Made by a program: the position numbers and the translations under genes. 64,000 nucleotides of DNA from Apostichopus japonicus (lineage: Eukaryota; Echinodermata; Holothuroidea; Aspidochirotida; Stichopodidae): contig NC_092566.1 in NCBI RefSeq assembly GCF_037975245.1, positions 3,286,001 through 3,350,000 of the forward strand, read 5' to 3'. The notes below the pieces were generated by a model. It had not been told where the DNA came from. It saw nothing but the letters and a program-made list of their open reading frames with translations, and did no database searches. The stretch's first letter is position 1, and each line of letters opens with the position of its first letter. Of the stretch, positions 23,247 through 45,322 are shown piece after piece.

Positions 23247-25245
23247 TCAAGGTTTGATCCGGTGTTTGTACATTTCCTCATAAAACGGCATAGCGTCCTC
23301 GGTATATTCCTTCAGTTCGGGCGTTATCGTCCACTCGGGTCTCGATGGTGTTCCTCGGGGGACTTTAGGAGGGGTAAATTGAGTTGACTGGACGGCTCTC
23401 GAAGTAACACCTGTCTGCGCTTCCAGCAAAACGAAATCCGCTGATCCTTTCCAACATTTCGCCGGTTTGTCTGGGCTTGCCTCCCACGACAAGTACGATT
23501 CCTTGAAAGGAATTCCCAGCCGTTGAAAGTACTTTGGTAGGATTACCTCTGGTTGGCTGAGGAGATCTTGACCATCGATTACGATTGGGTCAGTTTCGTA
23601 TTTCTCCTTCACGTACTTCCATAAACGATGATGAAGTTTGAACAAATCTTTAGCAGGAGCAAAAACTGCCTCTTGACCTAAATGGCATTGCTCCCAACCG
23701 ATGCCATCAAAATGCATTCTGGTCGCCATGACGTTTTTCAGTGACGTATACACCTGACGAGGATGACGTATAATAAACGTATGACGTGTTGGGACATCAG
23801 GTAACGCTTCCATGTGATCGACTATTGCGAATGAGTGATCTTTAATAAAGACAAAATCTTTACTCGGCTCCGGTAACTCTAACTGCTCCTTCACCCAAGG
23901 ATATCTGGAGATGAAAGATGAACAGGAGCGATACTTAATTAAAAGTTGGACATGTTGAGAGTTTATATAGGTGTCTAAATATCAGATTCCCCATTATTTA
24001 CCCATAATATATGCATGTGGCAGGAGTCTACTGGTTCCGAAATCCAACTTTTTTATTGGCATAATAATAATAATAACGGTGATTTATAACGCACGCATAT
24101 TCACCCGGAAGGGCGCTCAATGCGCGGGAGAGAAAAGAAAGCAAGAACGAATCAACAAAAGAATTATTGGTTAACATTGATGATGGATGTTTGACGCATG
24201 GTATACCATCATCAGTTATTTGTATACAATGAAGACTCTATTGTCCCACAATACAAGTTTTAAGTGCCGTATTTTCGAATAAGGTCACACCTATATACAT
24301 ATTATAACATTATATGATTACAGTTGGTCAAACTTACAACACATGTAACTCAAAACGGTCTCACTTCTGGGGTTGGTATACTGACATTTGCACCCACCAA
24401 AAGTAAATATCGTCCCGACCAAAAAAAAGGACGGGGGGGGGGGTGGTTCATGAATCGAACTAATCACAGATAATATCGTGTCCCATGCAATCTATTTATT
24501 TTGTTTATTTGCAAATCTTTGAAATTTATGCCTAATTCAATTGTTCCTGCAGGTGCAATTTAGTTAGCCACGAGAAGCAGATTATGTTAGCAGGAAGGTC
24601 TACCAAATCTTTCAGTCAATGGTCAATTAACGATGCCAACACATTGTAAAGACAATGTAAAAAAAGGGGGGATAATAAAAACCTTCACACAGTGCCGTGA
24701 AATCTCATTTGTAAATAAAGATGTGCCGCATATTTCCAAGGATTGGATTTTGATCTATTCCAATTTTGAGTTCAAACCCTTCTATGTGTAATTAGTACAA
24801 GGGACTAGCCCCCTCCCCCAAACAAAATATATATTTGTCTGCTCCTGCCCCCCCCCCCTGCCTGCATGCTCCACTAATAATATATAAGGCCCCCTTTAAA
24901 GAAAAGGCTACGCCCTTGATAAGTTCATTCTTACTTGAACTTTTCTTGATAGTTGATAAAACTTGAGCTTTCCACCTTGGGTTTCATATCTGCTCTTATT
25001 TCTTTCATTTTGTCACTCGCTTCATTTTCCTTTAAAGTTTGACGAAACTTGTCCGCAACTGGGTCTCCTTTCTTGAATTCCGGGTTCCACATTGTTTCAT
25101 TTAAGGCACAGGAGAGGTAAGGTTCATACCAAACCTGTACGCCTTCCACAAACGTCATGCATTTTGTAAAGACTGTGCTGTTGGTTCTGGCTATTATCCA
25201 GAGAAATATTCTGGTTGGTTGGTCTTTGGATGAAGCCGAAGCCAT
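23247..25245 (-). CDS. P-loop sulfotransferase-like protein, two exons
   Basis: Exon 1 is 25245-24935 (ATG at 25245-25243, donor GTAAGA) and exon 2 is 23904-23247. The phase-2 junction restores a lysine, giving 322 aa in one frame. Near residue 12, RIFLWIIARTNSTVFTKC occupies the place of the 5'-phosphosulfate-binding loop. In exon 2, FIIRHPRQVYTSL matches the 3'-phosphate-binding motif (RxP...S) of PAPS-dependent sulfotransferases. The protein ends MYKHRIKP. There is no signal peptide or obvious membrane segment, so a soluble protein is likely. Proteins of this shape in invertebrate genomes often carry unrelated automatic names. The first loop departs from the classical PKSGTTW form, so enzymatic activity and substrate are uncertain. 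Confidence 0.8.
24060..24180. repeat. Dispersed AATAATAATAA...AAGGGCGCTCAATGCGC repeat fragment
   Basis: ATAATAATAATAACGGTGAT followed by a TTATAACGCACGC and GGGCGCTCAATGCGC body. It is related in style to the segment at 33365-33425 (AATAATAATAATTTATTTTA then AAAGCG...GTGCTCTAAAACGC). Probably two copies of one short interspersed family; the limits are not clear. It lies in the sulfotransferase-like intron. Confidence 0.4.
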
Positions 25246-25824
25246 TGTTCCGTTCTTTGGGGGGACACTTAAAACGCTGGGTAGGAATGAGGGAGAAAAG
25301 TGGTCAAAACTAAATATTGAAAACTATTTCATCGTAACAATTATAGACAATTGACTTCCCGCGTCCCCTTTTCAACTCTAAACAATCCCAACGTTTCACT
25401 TTGTACAAGGAACATACTGCTCGCCCCTGATACCTACGCTTGAAAGTCTGAGGGTTTCATGATTCTTTCCCACTGAATTACGCTGATGCCCGGTGATCAG
25501 CTAGGTTTTTCGATAAACTATTCATTATGATAGCAAGCAAACTGAAAGAAATGACCCCAGTACTCCATTATGAAGAGCAAGAAGAATTTGCTTTAAACAT
25601 TAAAAATAAAATCATGAGTACTTGTCAGCACAACCTTGTGTTTAGAGCTAGTTATACACCTAATGTATACAATCTGAATAACACACCAATAAATGTATTA
25701 AATCCCCACCCCCCCCTCCAATCTCTCTCTCTCTTTCCTAATTGGAAGTCAGCTTCAGTCACCTCGGGGTCACACCCCTCGTTTATTAAAATCCTCCATT
25801 TGCGCTATAGATCTGGCTCTTCCA

Positions 25825-25994
25825 CATAGGCGTAGGAGCCCAATTTGATTGGGGGTAGGTGGGGGGGGGGTGGCTGTAACGACTTGCCCGAAAAATATAA
25901 CCAACGTATAGGTGCCCGAAAAATTCTCAGCATATTGCCCGAATTTTCACAAAAATATTTGGTTGCCCCCCCCCCCCCGCCTCCTACGCCCATG
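25825..25994. mobile_element. Short hAT-like element CATAGGCGTAGGAG
   Basis: 170 bp between CTCTTCCA (25817-25824) and CTCTTTCA (25995-26002), a 7/8 duplication. The ends are CATAGGCGTAGGAGCC and GCCTCCTACGCCCATG. The interior shares TGCCCGAAAAATTCTCAGCA with the tandem units of the 14772-16094 element, in opposite orientation. A deletion derivative of the same family. Confidence 0.82.
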
Positions 25995-26002
25995 CTCTTT
26001 CA

Positions 26003-27129
26003 TACAGGTATATGGGCTCATCCAACATTCAAATCAGTACGGGAAAATTTAGAATTTATTTTTCGCAGCCCATGACATTTTACCATCCCCTCTGCCAGCC
26101 GCTCTTATATATATATGGAGTCCCACACTGTAATAAGATATTATCAATCCACAACACTACATGGCACATATATGTATACCGTTAATTCCTGATATACCCC
26201 GCTTGTAATTGTGAGCAGGTAAAAAGCATATTATATGATACTAAACAGATTATTGACATAATCTCAGTATTTGAGTCTCTTGAAAGGGAACAAAAGATTT
26301 AAAATTGTTGATTCGGTTCGTGAGTTTTGCCCTACAAGACTTCACTTCTTTCCTAGCTTATATAAAGCAACATATATACAGAATATATTCTGAAAATATT
26401 ATAAACTTTATTTCACTCTCATGCCATTTGTAAATTTTCTAAATTAAATGATTTTTATCATATTCATGATCGGCACGAGCTTATAGGACAGTTATATATC
26501 TAGGTGTGAAACGGAAGTTCAACTCAATGTATATTGCTTTTAATGCTGGTTATAGCTATAGTGTAAAGCTTTTCTACCCGTTACATTACAATTCCCGTAG
26601 TCAACATATATACGGAACTAGAACTTGTTAAATGAATTAGCTTGAATTTTTTATGACTATTAACTACAACTCATTGTAGTTCGTAGTCATAAACTTTACA
26701 TGAACCTTACCTACTATAGAAAGATTGGTCTATGCGTCATCTGCTTAAAGGGGCTAAACAATGAATCCAGTCAAGCAATTAACATACGTTTGTATAGCCA
26801 TACTTACTATAGGTTGAAGATTGCTTAATGTTTTATGTCCGTATGTGTCAGTGAGTATGTATCCGTTCACAGTGAGGCTAGACAACGTTCCCTGTAACCA
26901 AACCTTTGAACCCATATTGAGTTATGTGTTTAATAATGCATATGAACCAACCTGTATGTCTGAATAAACCTTCAACTATTTCAACAGCAGTTTCATGTTA
27001 CTCGATCCGGAAGACCATCGCCATTATCAATTCACACTATGTTCACACCGCTGTATATGAAAGATGTTATAGCGTATAGTATTTTGTTACCGGTGATTGT
27101 AAAGAATGAGATATTAGAAATATCACTTG
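26003..27129. other. Intergenic, no gene seen
   Basis: Upstream flank of the sulfotransferase-like gene. AT-rich, with no exon, RNA gene or clear mobile element recognised. Confidence 0.4.
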
Positions 27130-27345
27130 CTTGCTTAGCCCGATGTAGTAGACTGCCGTAAATCTTTTTTTTTCTTCAGTTTTCATGAGCTTAATTCTTG
27201 AATATGTATATAGCCTATAACTCCTATAGCTAAATCGCCACGACGAAGTAGGCTGCCGTAGATCAATTCTTTCTTTTTTCAGTTTTTCATGAGCTTAATT
27301 ATGTATATAGCCAATAGCTCCTATAGCTAAATCGCCAATCGAAAT
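27130..27345. repeat. Tandem duplication, ~105-bp unit
   Basis: Two copies, about 27140-27238 and 27239-27345, share TAG(A/G)CTGCCGTA, TTTTCATGAGCTTAATT, ATGTATATAGCC and CTCCTATAGCTAAATCGCCA. The second is shorter by a small deletion. Confidence 0.75.
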
Positions 27346-27762
27346 CACCATGGTTCAAAACTTTAGGCTCGTCATGCGACTCATCCACAAGTGCTCAAAA
27401 TCATTACTTCCCCTTTTGATGAATTGATGAATATTTAATTCTACTTTGATCAATTTCTTTGATATGTATTACGGTATGTGTACATGTCAATGATTTGTGC
27501 ATTTTTCTGCATGTATACCGTATTTATCTTATATTTTTATTATTTTTCTCTCCTGTTCAATGGAGTAAATGACACGGGTTGAAGACCACTAATTGATTTT
27601 CTAATGGAACCAGGGATTCGTGGTACCTTATTGGACGTTACATCGTCATGCCATTACACTACGGTCTCCGTGTATGCGGGTCTGAGAGTGGATCAAGATG
27701 CTAAGTTGTTGTACCCAGGTGCTATCTTGGGTGACATTCCTTAAGAAAAGTGCTACTAAGGA

Positions 27763-27825
27763 CTCGTTTTCTAGGCCTTTTGGCTACGATCATGTGATAG
27801 TATCTGTTCTTTTCAGACCTGATGC
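27763..27825 (+). other. U2 snRNA 5'-end-like fragment
   Basis: CTCGTTTTCTAGGCCTTTTG followed by GCTACGATCATGTGATAGTA and TCTGTTCTTTTCAG follows the first ~48 nt of U2 snRNA with a few substitutions and a small insertion. Similarity stops before stem-loop IIb and the Sm region, so it cannot be a functional U2 gene. A truncated retropseudogene or a snRNA-headed SINE is likely. Confidence 0.65.
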
Positions 27826-28375
27826 ACACTATACACAATAGATAGCCCACTAACCCTTAACCTAATCATATATGCCTATACAGTGTCTTTTTCCTTTCGC
27901 ATGGACTCGTGGTATCTCACTCGATGTAACATACGTCATGATCAGACGGTAACATTCAGTCTCGATGTATTGGGAGGGGGGGGGTGGGGTTCAAAAGTGG
28001 ATCGTCGTGTTGGTTTTCGTTCCGATGCTCCACCTGGGTGAATGTTCTTATATAAAGTACCACTATAATGACAAGCCACTTCCTTGGGTGACTTTTCCTA
28101 ATGACCACCAAAGATAACCTTCGATAGGAATGTTTTCAAAGGAAGAGGGCGGACTGGGACATAAATTGTTACCGCTCAATGTTCCAACTGGCGGCACAGG
28201 GAACTTGAAGCAAAAGGTACATCTGTCATCTCGAACGACACTAACACATTTCGCGACTAAGAAAATCACCGCCTTCGTTACCTCAGCTGGGCATTGATGG
28301 GCTTCGTACACTAATTTTGGATTCAAACCCAGAGCAATAGCCGTTATATAAGCCGTGTTCACTCAACGATATACC

Positions 28376-29470
28376 CAGTGGCGGCGGAACCGGGGGTGCT
28401 TGGGGGGGGGGGGGCTCAGCCCCCCAATAAAAAAGTTGAGGGGGCAAATGCATGATAAGCCCCCCCCCCCCCAATATTTACAAGGCTCCGAAACGTGCAT
28501 CTGCCCATTTTTCAATGCATACTTGTCGATCTGTCCGATGCACACTATATAGGTGTAATAATTTTAGTAATTGCTGGGGGACCCTCGGCCCGTCCCCTGG
28601 CTATAGACCACATTGTCACCCCAACTGCGTCTTTCACGCCCCGTGAAAAGTGGAAGCAGTGAGTGTGAGTACCAGTAAGCGTAACACAACTTCGTCTTAG
28701 GCCAATGACTTGCCTCATTTCAGCCAGTTCTCCAACATCCCCTTACTTAGTGCCGGAGCGTCCATATATACAGTCAGGGGGGGATCCCCCCCCCCTGACA
28801 GACTCAAATGGACTGCCGGCGCCCTTTTCAGCTTTTCACTATACTTTTTACTTATTCGCTATTATTGACTTTGTTATTGCGCTCTCATATACCTATTGAC
28901 ATTTGTCATATTCTGTTGGCGTAATTTTCCGACAAAATGGCGACGACACCTATTTATTCTCCGTTTATCTGCAAATTAGCAAGGCCCGGAAAGGGTCATT
29001 TCCTGCAATCTAGGGAGTATCTTTACTCAAAATTTTTCTGTACGCTCCGCGCCAACCTGTGGTGGCGCTCCGCTTAGATAGTGTCGAGAGCGCCCCTACA
29101 GACCATTCTTGCCCCCCCCCCGACCAATACCCCTAGCTCCGCCACTGTCCTTACTACACTCAAAAACGTCTTTGTGAGTACACTACGAGTATAATAGCTA
29201 CTCTCTTAAAACACATCGAATATACAAATCACAATGTTTTTACAGACTTTTACGTGCAATCTGAGAAATTGCAGACTTGAGACCCATATTTTAGGGCTAG
29301 GTATTCGCAGCATAAAACACACGGGAAGTGCCGTGTCCGGCCATCTGGGGGTTTGAAATAACCCAAAATTTTCTTGTACGCTCCGCGCCAACCGATGGTG
29401 GCGCTCCGCTTAGATAGTCTCCACACATTAGCCCCCCCCCCCCAATAATTTTTCCGTTCCGCCGCGCCTG
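28376..29470. mobile_element. hAT-like element CAGTGGCGGCGGAAC with a nested guest
   Basis: Exact 8-bp duplications GATATACC at 28368-28375 and 29471-29478 bracket inverted ends CAGTGGCGGCGGAACC and CGTTCCGCCGCGCCTG. The body includes long G and C runs near both ends and a copy of the hairpin block at about 29375-29418. It hosts the 28748-29147 element. No transposase frame. Confidence 0.87.
28748..29147. mobile_element. Nested hAT-like element CAGTGGCGGAGC, second copy
   Basis: Flanked by CCCTTACT (28740-28747) and TCCTTACT (29148-29155), 7/8 identical. The right end AGCTCCGCCACTG is intact and the left end has changed to TAGTGCCGGAGCG. The body matches 15141-15528, including GGACTCAAATGGACTGC and the hairpin block at about 29039-29080. 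Confidence 0.84.
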
Positions 29471-29478
29471 GATATACC

Positions 29479-30207
29479 GACTGGTGTTTATAACATCTTT
29501 CAAATTTAAATTGAGGCAATGATTAGTACAGCTAAGGGTTATTTAGAACAGAAAAATATGTTAATCTCTCGTTGGATAAATTCAAAATCGAAGGCGAATA
29601 CTTGAGATGTATTTAGTCATATTAAGTTGAGTTTGCCTGCAGGGAGTTTACATTGAGCTTGGGTTGCTGCATTCGAGATTGTTGGCCTGAAACCTCGGAG
29701 AAGTTTGTAAACTTGTTAATTTTAATGTGAAAGAATTAAGCTCGGGTTTCTACATCTACAGTTTTTAAGTTTTCATGCTCCGTCATCGGTATAGTGTTCC
29801 TCGCACTCCATGCATATCATATCGCAAGAGTATATACATAGCGTGTGCATAGATTTTCGCCGGACATTTATTCAGCTCTTCGGTATCTTGATTTGAGAGT
29901 TGCTCCGGCCAATTGACTTGTCTCTCTATGCTGAGAAATTAGCTTGAGCGAAGATGACCCACCCGGACGCAAACAACCCCTCTCTCCTTTGTCATTTTGT
30001 CATATCTAGCATATTTCACACCTATAGCAAATTCTACACACCACCTTTTGGCCGTCATCTTGTTGTATTTCTCTATTTTTTCACCATTATTTCTGTATGT
30101 AAGGGTGCGTAAGTGTCGCATTGTACATTATCACGGTACACTATTTATCGTCTAGCAGAGAGTCGGAAACGTTGAGTGGAGAAATACGTAACATACCGCA
30201 AGGCGGA
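29479..30207. other. 5' flank of the UBE2D-like gene
   Basis: Unique sequence without recognisable exons, upstream of the ATG at 30208; it should hold the promoter and 5' UTR. I cannot point to a specific core promoter element. Confidence 0.4.
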
Positions 30208-42050
<11,843 letters not shown>

Positions 42051-42085
<35 letters not shown>

Positions 42086-42136
42086 ATACATACATACACG
42101 TATATATATATATACACATACATACACGTATATATA

Positions 42137-42171
<35 letters not shown>
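42051..42171. repeat. Compound TA / ACATACACGTATA microsatellite
   Basis: TA dinucleotides interrupted twice by a CATACATACACGTATATA word, giving a compound repeat of about 120 bp. Confidence 0.93.
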
Positions 42172-44575
42172 GTAACTGTTTATTAAATAATGAACTCTCC
42201 CATGTAGGTGTCAACCATTCAGCGATCAGAATCAGCGATGAGACTGAAAACAGGGGGAAGTGAAAAGGGACACCAAAATGGAAGAAATATTGAAACGTTT
42301 TTTAACTGCATCGATATTGTGATTTTACGTGTTTACATAACTAACCCCATAATTAAGCTATTCTATATGTAAACGATAATAATGAGCAAAATGTTTTTGT
42401 TTTTTGTTTTTTTTCTTCTCGTTTTTGTTGTTGTTTCGTTTACTCTCACGATTGTGTCCTGGATGAAGCTTACACGAGCCCCAATTCAATTATGTATCTA
42501 TTGTATTGCATCTCACATTAGAATGCTAATGTAAAACTCATTTTGTAAAGTGATAACTGTGCAAAGTTGAAGATAAAAGGGGCAAAAACAAATAAAATTG
42601 TGTTTTTCTCTTCATTTCCATAGTCTCTTTGTAAACATTTGTCTCTCTCTTTTAAAAGAGTGTCGCAGTGCCCGGTGAATTCTACGCTTCCTTCAGTTCT
42701 TCTGTAGGTAGTGCACTTCGTCCATAAACAAAATATTTAGACCAGTATGACTTAAGCATATGAAAAAAGTGTTATCTTGCCAAGACCACTTGTGAAGACA
42801 AATCCAGCCTGCGATATACAGTTTCAGTCGGATCTGGCCTGCAAAGTAATAATAATCATAAATAAAAAAAAGGCCCACAATCTAATACGGTATGTGGATT
42901 CTTCAGGCCCATCCTGCCGGCCACTCCTGCACTTTGCTAGGCACACTGCACCCTGTACAGTTGTTGCATCCGCCGACCCAAAATATAGTTTTCCCCCTCA
43001 CCCCCCCCCTTGCCGACTTTTTTATTTTTATAAAATAGGTTCTGCCTCTCCCCTTAAGAGGGATGTCCATGCCCCCCCCCCCCCTTCAAAGAAGAAATAG
43101 TTACGCCGCTAGAGCTTGGTTCTCTTCTCAGGACCATTTGCTCCTGATGTATAAGAATTGGTAACATAAGACAGGCAACCAGGGACGACCAATGTCTTAC
43201 GTGTAAGATCGTGAATAGCCTGGCACAAAACTACCTCGCCGCAGGGGAAGCGTTTTCCGGGGTTGGGAGGAGGAGAGGGGGAGGGTTGCTACGGGCTGGA
43301 GTCTAATTGTCCCATTCACTCGACGAAAATTTTTATTTATGTAGACGTACAGAACATTGCTCAAGTAGGCCAACTTGTGAGATTTGGCTCTCTGGGTGGT
43401 AGATGATACTCAAGGTAAGTTAGAGAGAATATATTACAGTGCCCTTCCCTTCCCCGTCCCATCCCCACCCCACCCCAGTTAAATCGTTCTTTGAATTAAG
43501 TTGTACTAACATGATTCGAAGATATTCCATATAAGCGTTTCCGCAGTAACCGAATAAAAAGAGTGTACTTTGATCTGTTAAACGAAGGTCCGTCATTGGT
43601 GGATCCTTTTAAACATTAAATAAATGGTGTGCAAAGTCCAATAGACTATTGCCGTTTTATATAGGCTATGTATATATCACTATTGTTAAATTAGAGTAAG
43701 GCGGGATTAAACTATTCAGTTTATGTGTATATGACAATTAATTGCTTACTTGGTGGAAACAAACGGCAGGATTAGTATTGCAGTTACACCTATTATACAC
43801 ACGTAACTATTTGAATACCCTTGTAGAATCTCTGGACGGCATTGGATTAGTACACAGTTATACATACAGGGTGAGCGCGAGAGAAAACACGGTAAGGCGA
43901 GCTTGGCTAATAATACGCTTGTAATGTATGTATGTATGTATATGTGATCTTCCCGTAAGCAGGAACTCGGAATACGTTCTAATAATTTTTCAGTCACTGA
44001 TTTCATTGAATATAGTTACGATTTCACGCTATCAGTCTTTCTAAATCTCCGTTTTTATTTTCGAATGTGTGTAACTGTGTACGTGCCGTAGCCTATGTAA
44101 GTGGTTTACACATTTCCAAAATAAACTTCACACTGTGAATGCATATGAATACATAATAATTACCGTGGGATTGATACTGAATCAACAGTAAAACTTGATA
44201 TGTACAGCCAAATTATGGATATATATATACGTTACCCAACGACATTCGAAATTGGGCAATACTTTCAACCAGAGAAAGAAATACTTTCACCCAGAGAATG
44301 AGATTAGTATATATGGTAACCCATTATACGCTCATCATTGTTTCGCTACTTTCTGATGATTTTTTTCAAAGCAATCCTATGTTAAGGTTTACATTGAAAC
44401 GAAGACATCTAAAATATATTTTTTAATCAAATGAAAATATATACTAATAGAACTTGACTTTCACAGACTCGTTCCTTGCGATTATGACAATTTCTTTACG
44501 CAGACAATTGTGTTTATGACATACATCTCATACACAGGACAAATCAGAGAAAATTAACCGTGTTCGATCATTTAA
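42172..44575. other. Intergenic, no gene seen
   Basis: AT-rich with C-runs near 42995-43085; the segment ending AGTTACGCCGCTAG at about 43100-43113 may be one end of a further hAT-like element, but I found no matching left end or duplication. Confidence 0.4.
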
Positions 44576-44589
44576 TCACTATATTTGAA

Positions 44590-44990
44590 ACAATGTGTAA
44601 AAGTAAGTAGGCCTGACGTTACGATCCTAGCAGGATCTTCTTCAGAGGCTAAATGACAAGTACAGTAACAGAAGGGACAAAAACACGCACAGAAAACAGA
44701 CAGGTTAATGAGCACGGTGAACACAATGAGATATATAGATGAAAGGGGATTATAAGTAGACAATGGATGGTGAGAAGAAAGCAACAGGAAAAGAGGAGAG
44801 GTAGGAGATAAACAGTGGAGGGACAAAGAGAGGATTAAAGGAACAGGGTAGGGAATAAACTGGAGAGGGACAAAGACAGAAAGGTGTGGAAATTTGAAAC
44901 AATATTTGATATTTGAAACAAGTCCACATAACGTCACACCGAGTGGTGCCGAGAGCCCACGTGTCGGGCTCCCGCCAGGGACAATCATGT
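44590..44990 (-). repeat. Dispersed repeat with hammerhead-like motif
   Basis: The minus strand contains, at 44649-44611, GCCTCTGAAGAAGATCC then TGCTA then GGATCGTAACGTCAGGC. The GATCC/GGATC and GCCT/AGGC arms pair. The other end has GGCGGGAGCCCGACACGTGG at about 44955-44974. A pyrimidine-rich body lies between. The CTGA.GA-stem-G.AA layout resembles the hammerhead ribozyme core reported in Penelope-like retroelements, but with substitutions in both core strands. The 138-residue open frame across it is low-complexity and not a gene. Confidence 0.5.
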
Positions 44991-45322
44991 CAACAGGCCC
45001 ATTTTCGCAGTCGTAATATTATGAAAATGATAATACAATATTGTGTATCCCATATTTTCGAGTCCATATTAAAGTTGATGTGATGGGGTGGGGTTGGGGG
45101 AGCTGTATAGGTTACCTATCTATAGCCTATGTTTAGGCGTCTCAGTCTAATTATAATATTTCTATTATGATGATACATTCATTAACTGTCCCAGTCAGTT
45201 TTCGGATTTTCGTTTACTTGATGTACAATGATCATACATATGGCATGCCGTTAGGGCCATTTGAGAGCTTGTTTACAAAAACATATCAGAGTATAACAGT
45301 TTATATTTTGGTATCCGTATAG

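Noticed and set aside
24790-24916. Another hAT-like element with CAAGGGACTAGCC and GGCTACGCCCTTG ends
   Set aside because: The ends are inverted but the flanking 8-mers do not match, so limits and class could not be supported.
27763-27825. Functional U2 snRNA gene
   Set aside because: Only the first ~50 nt are U2-like; the Sm site and 3' stem-loops are absent.
28063-28362. 99-residue minus-strand open frame next to a hAT-like element
   Set aside because: No recognisable domain and no convincing splice borders; could be a decayed exon but nothing supports it.
44572-44988. 138-residue minus-strand open frame
   Set aside because: Translation of a pyrimidine-rich dispersed repeat, with the structural motif explaining one end.
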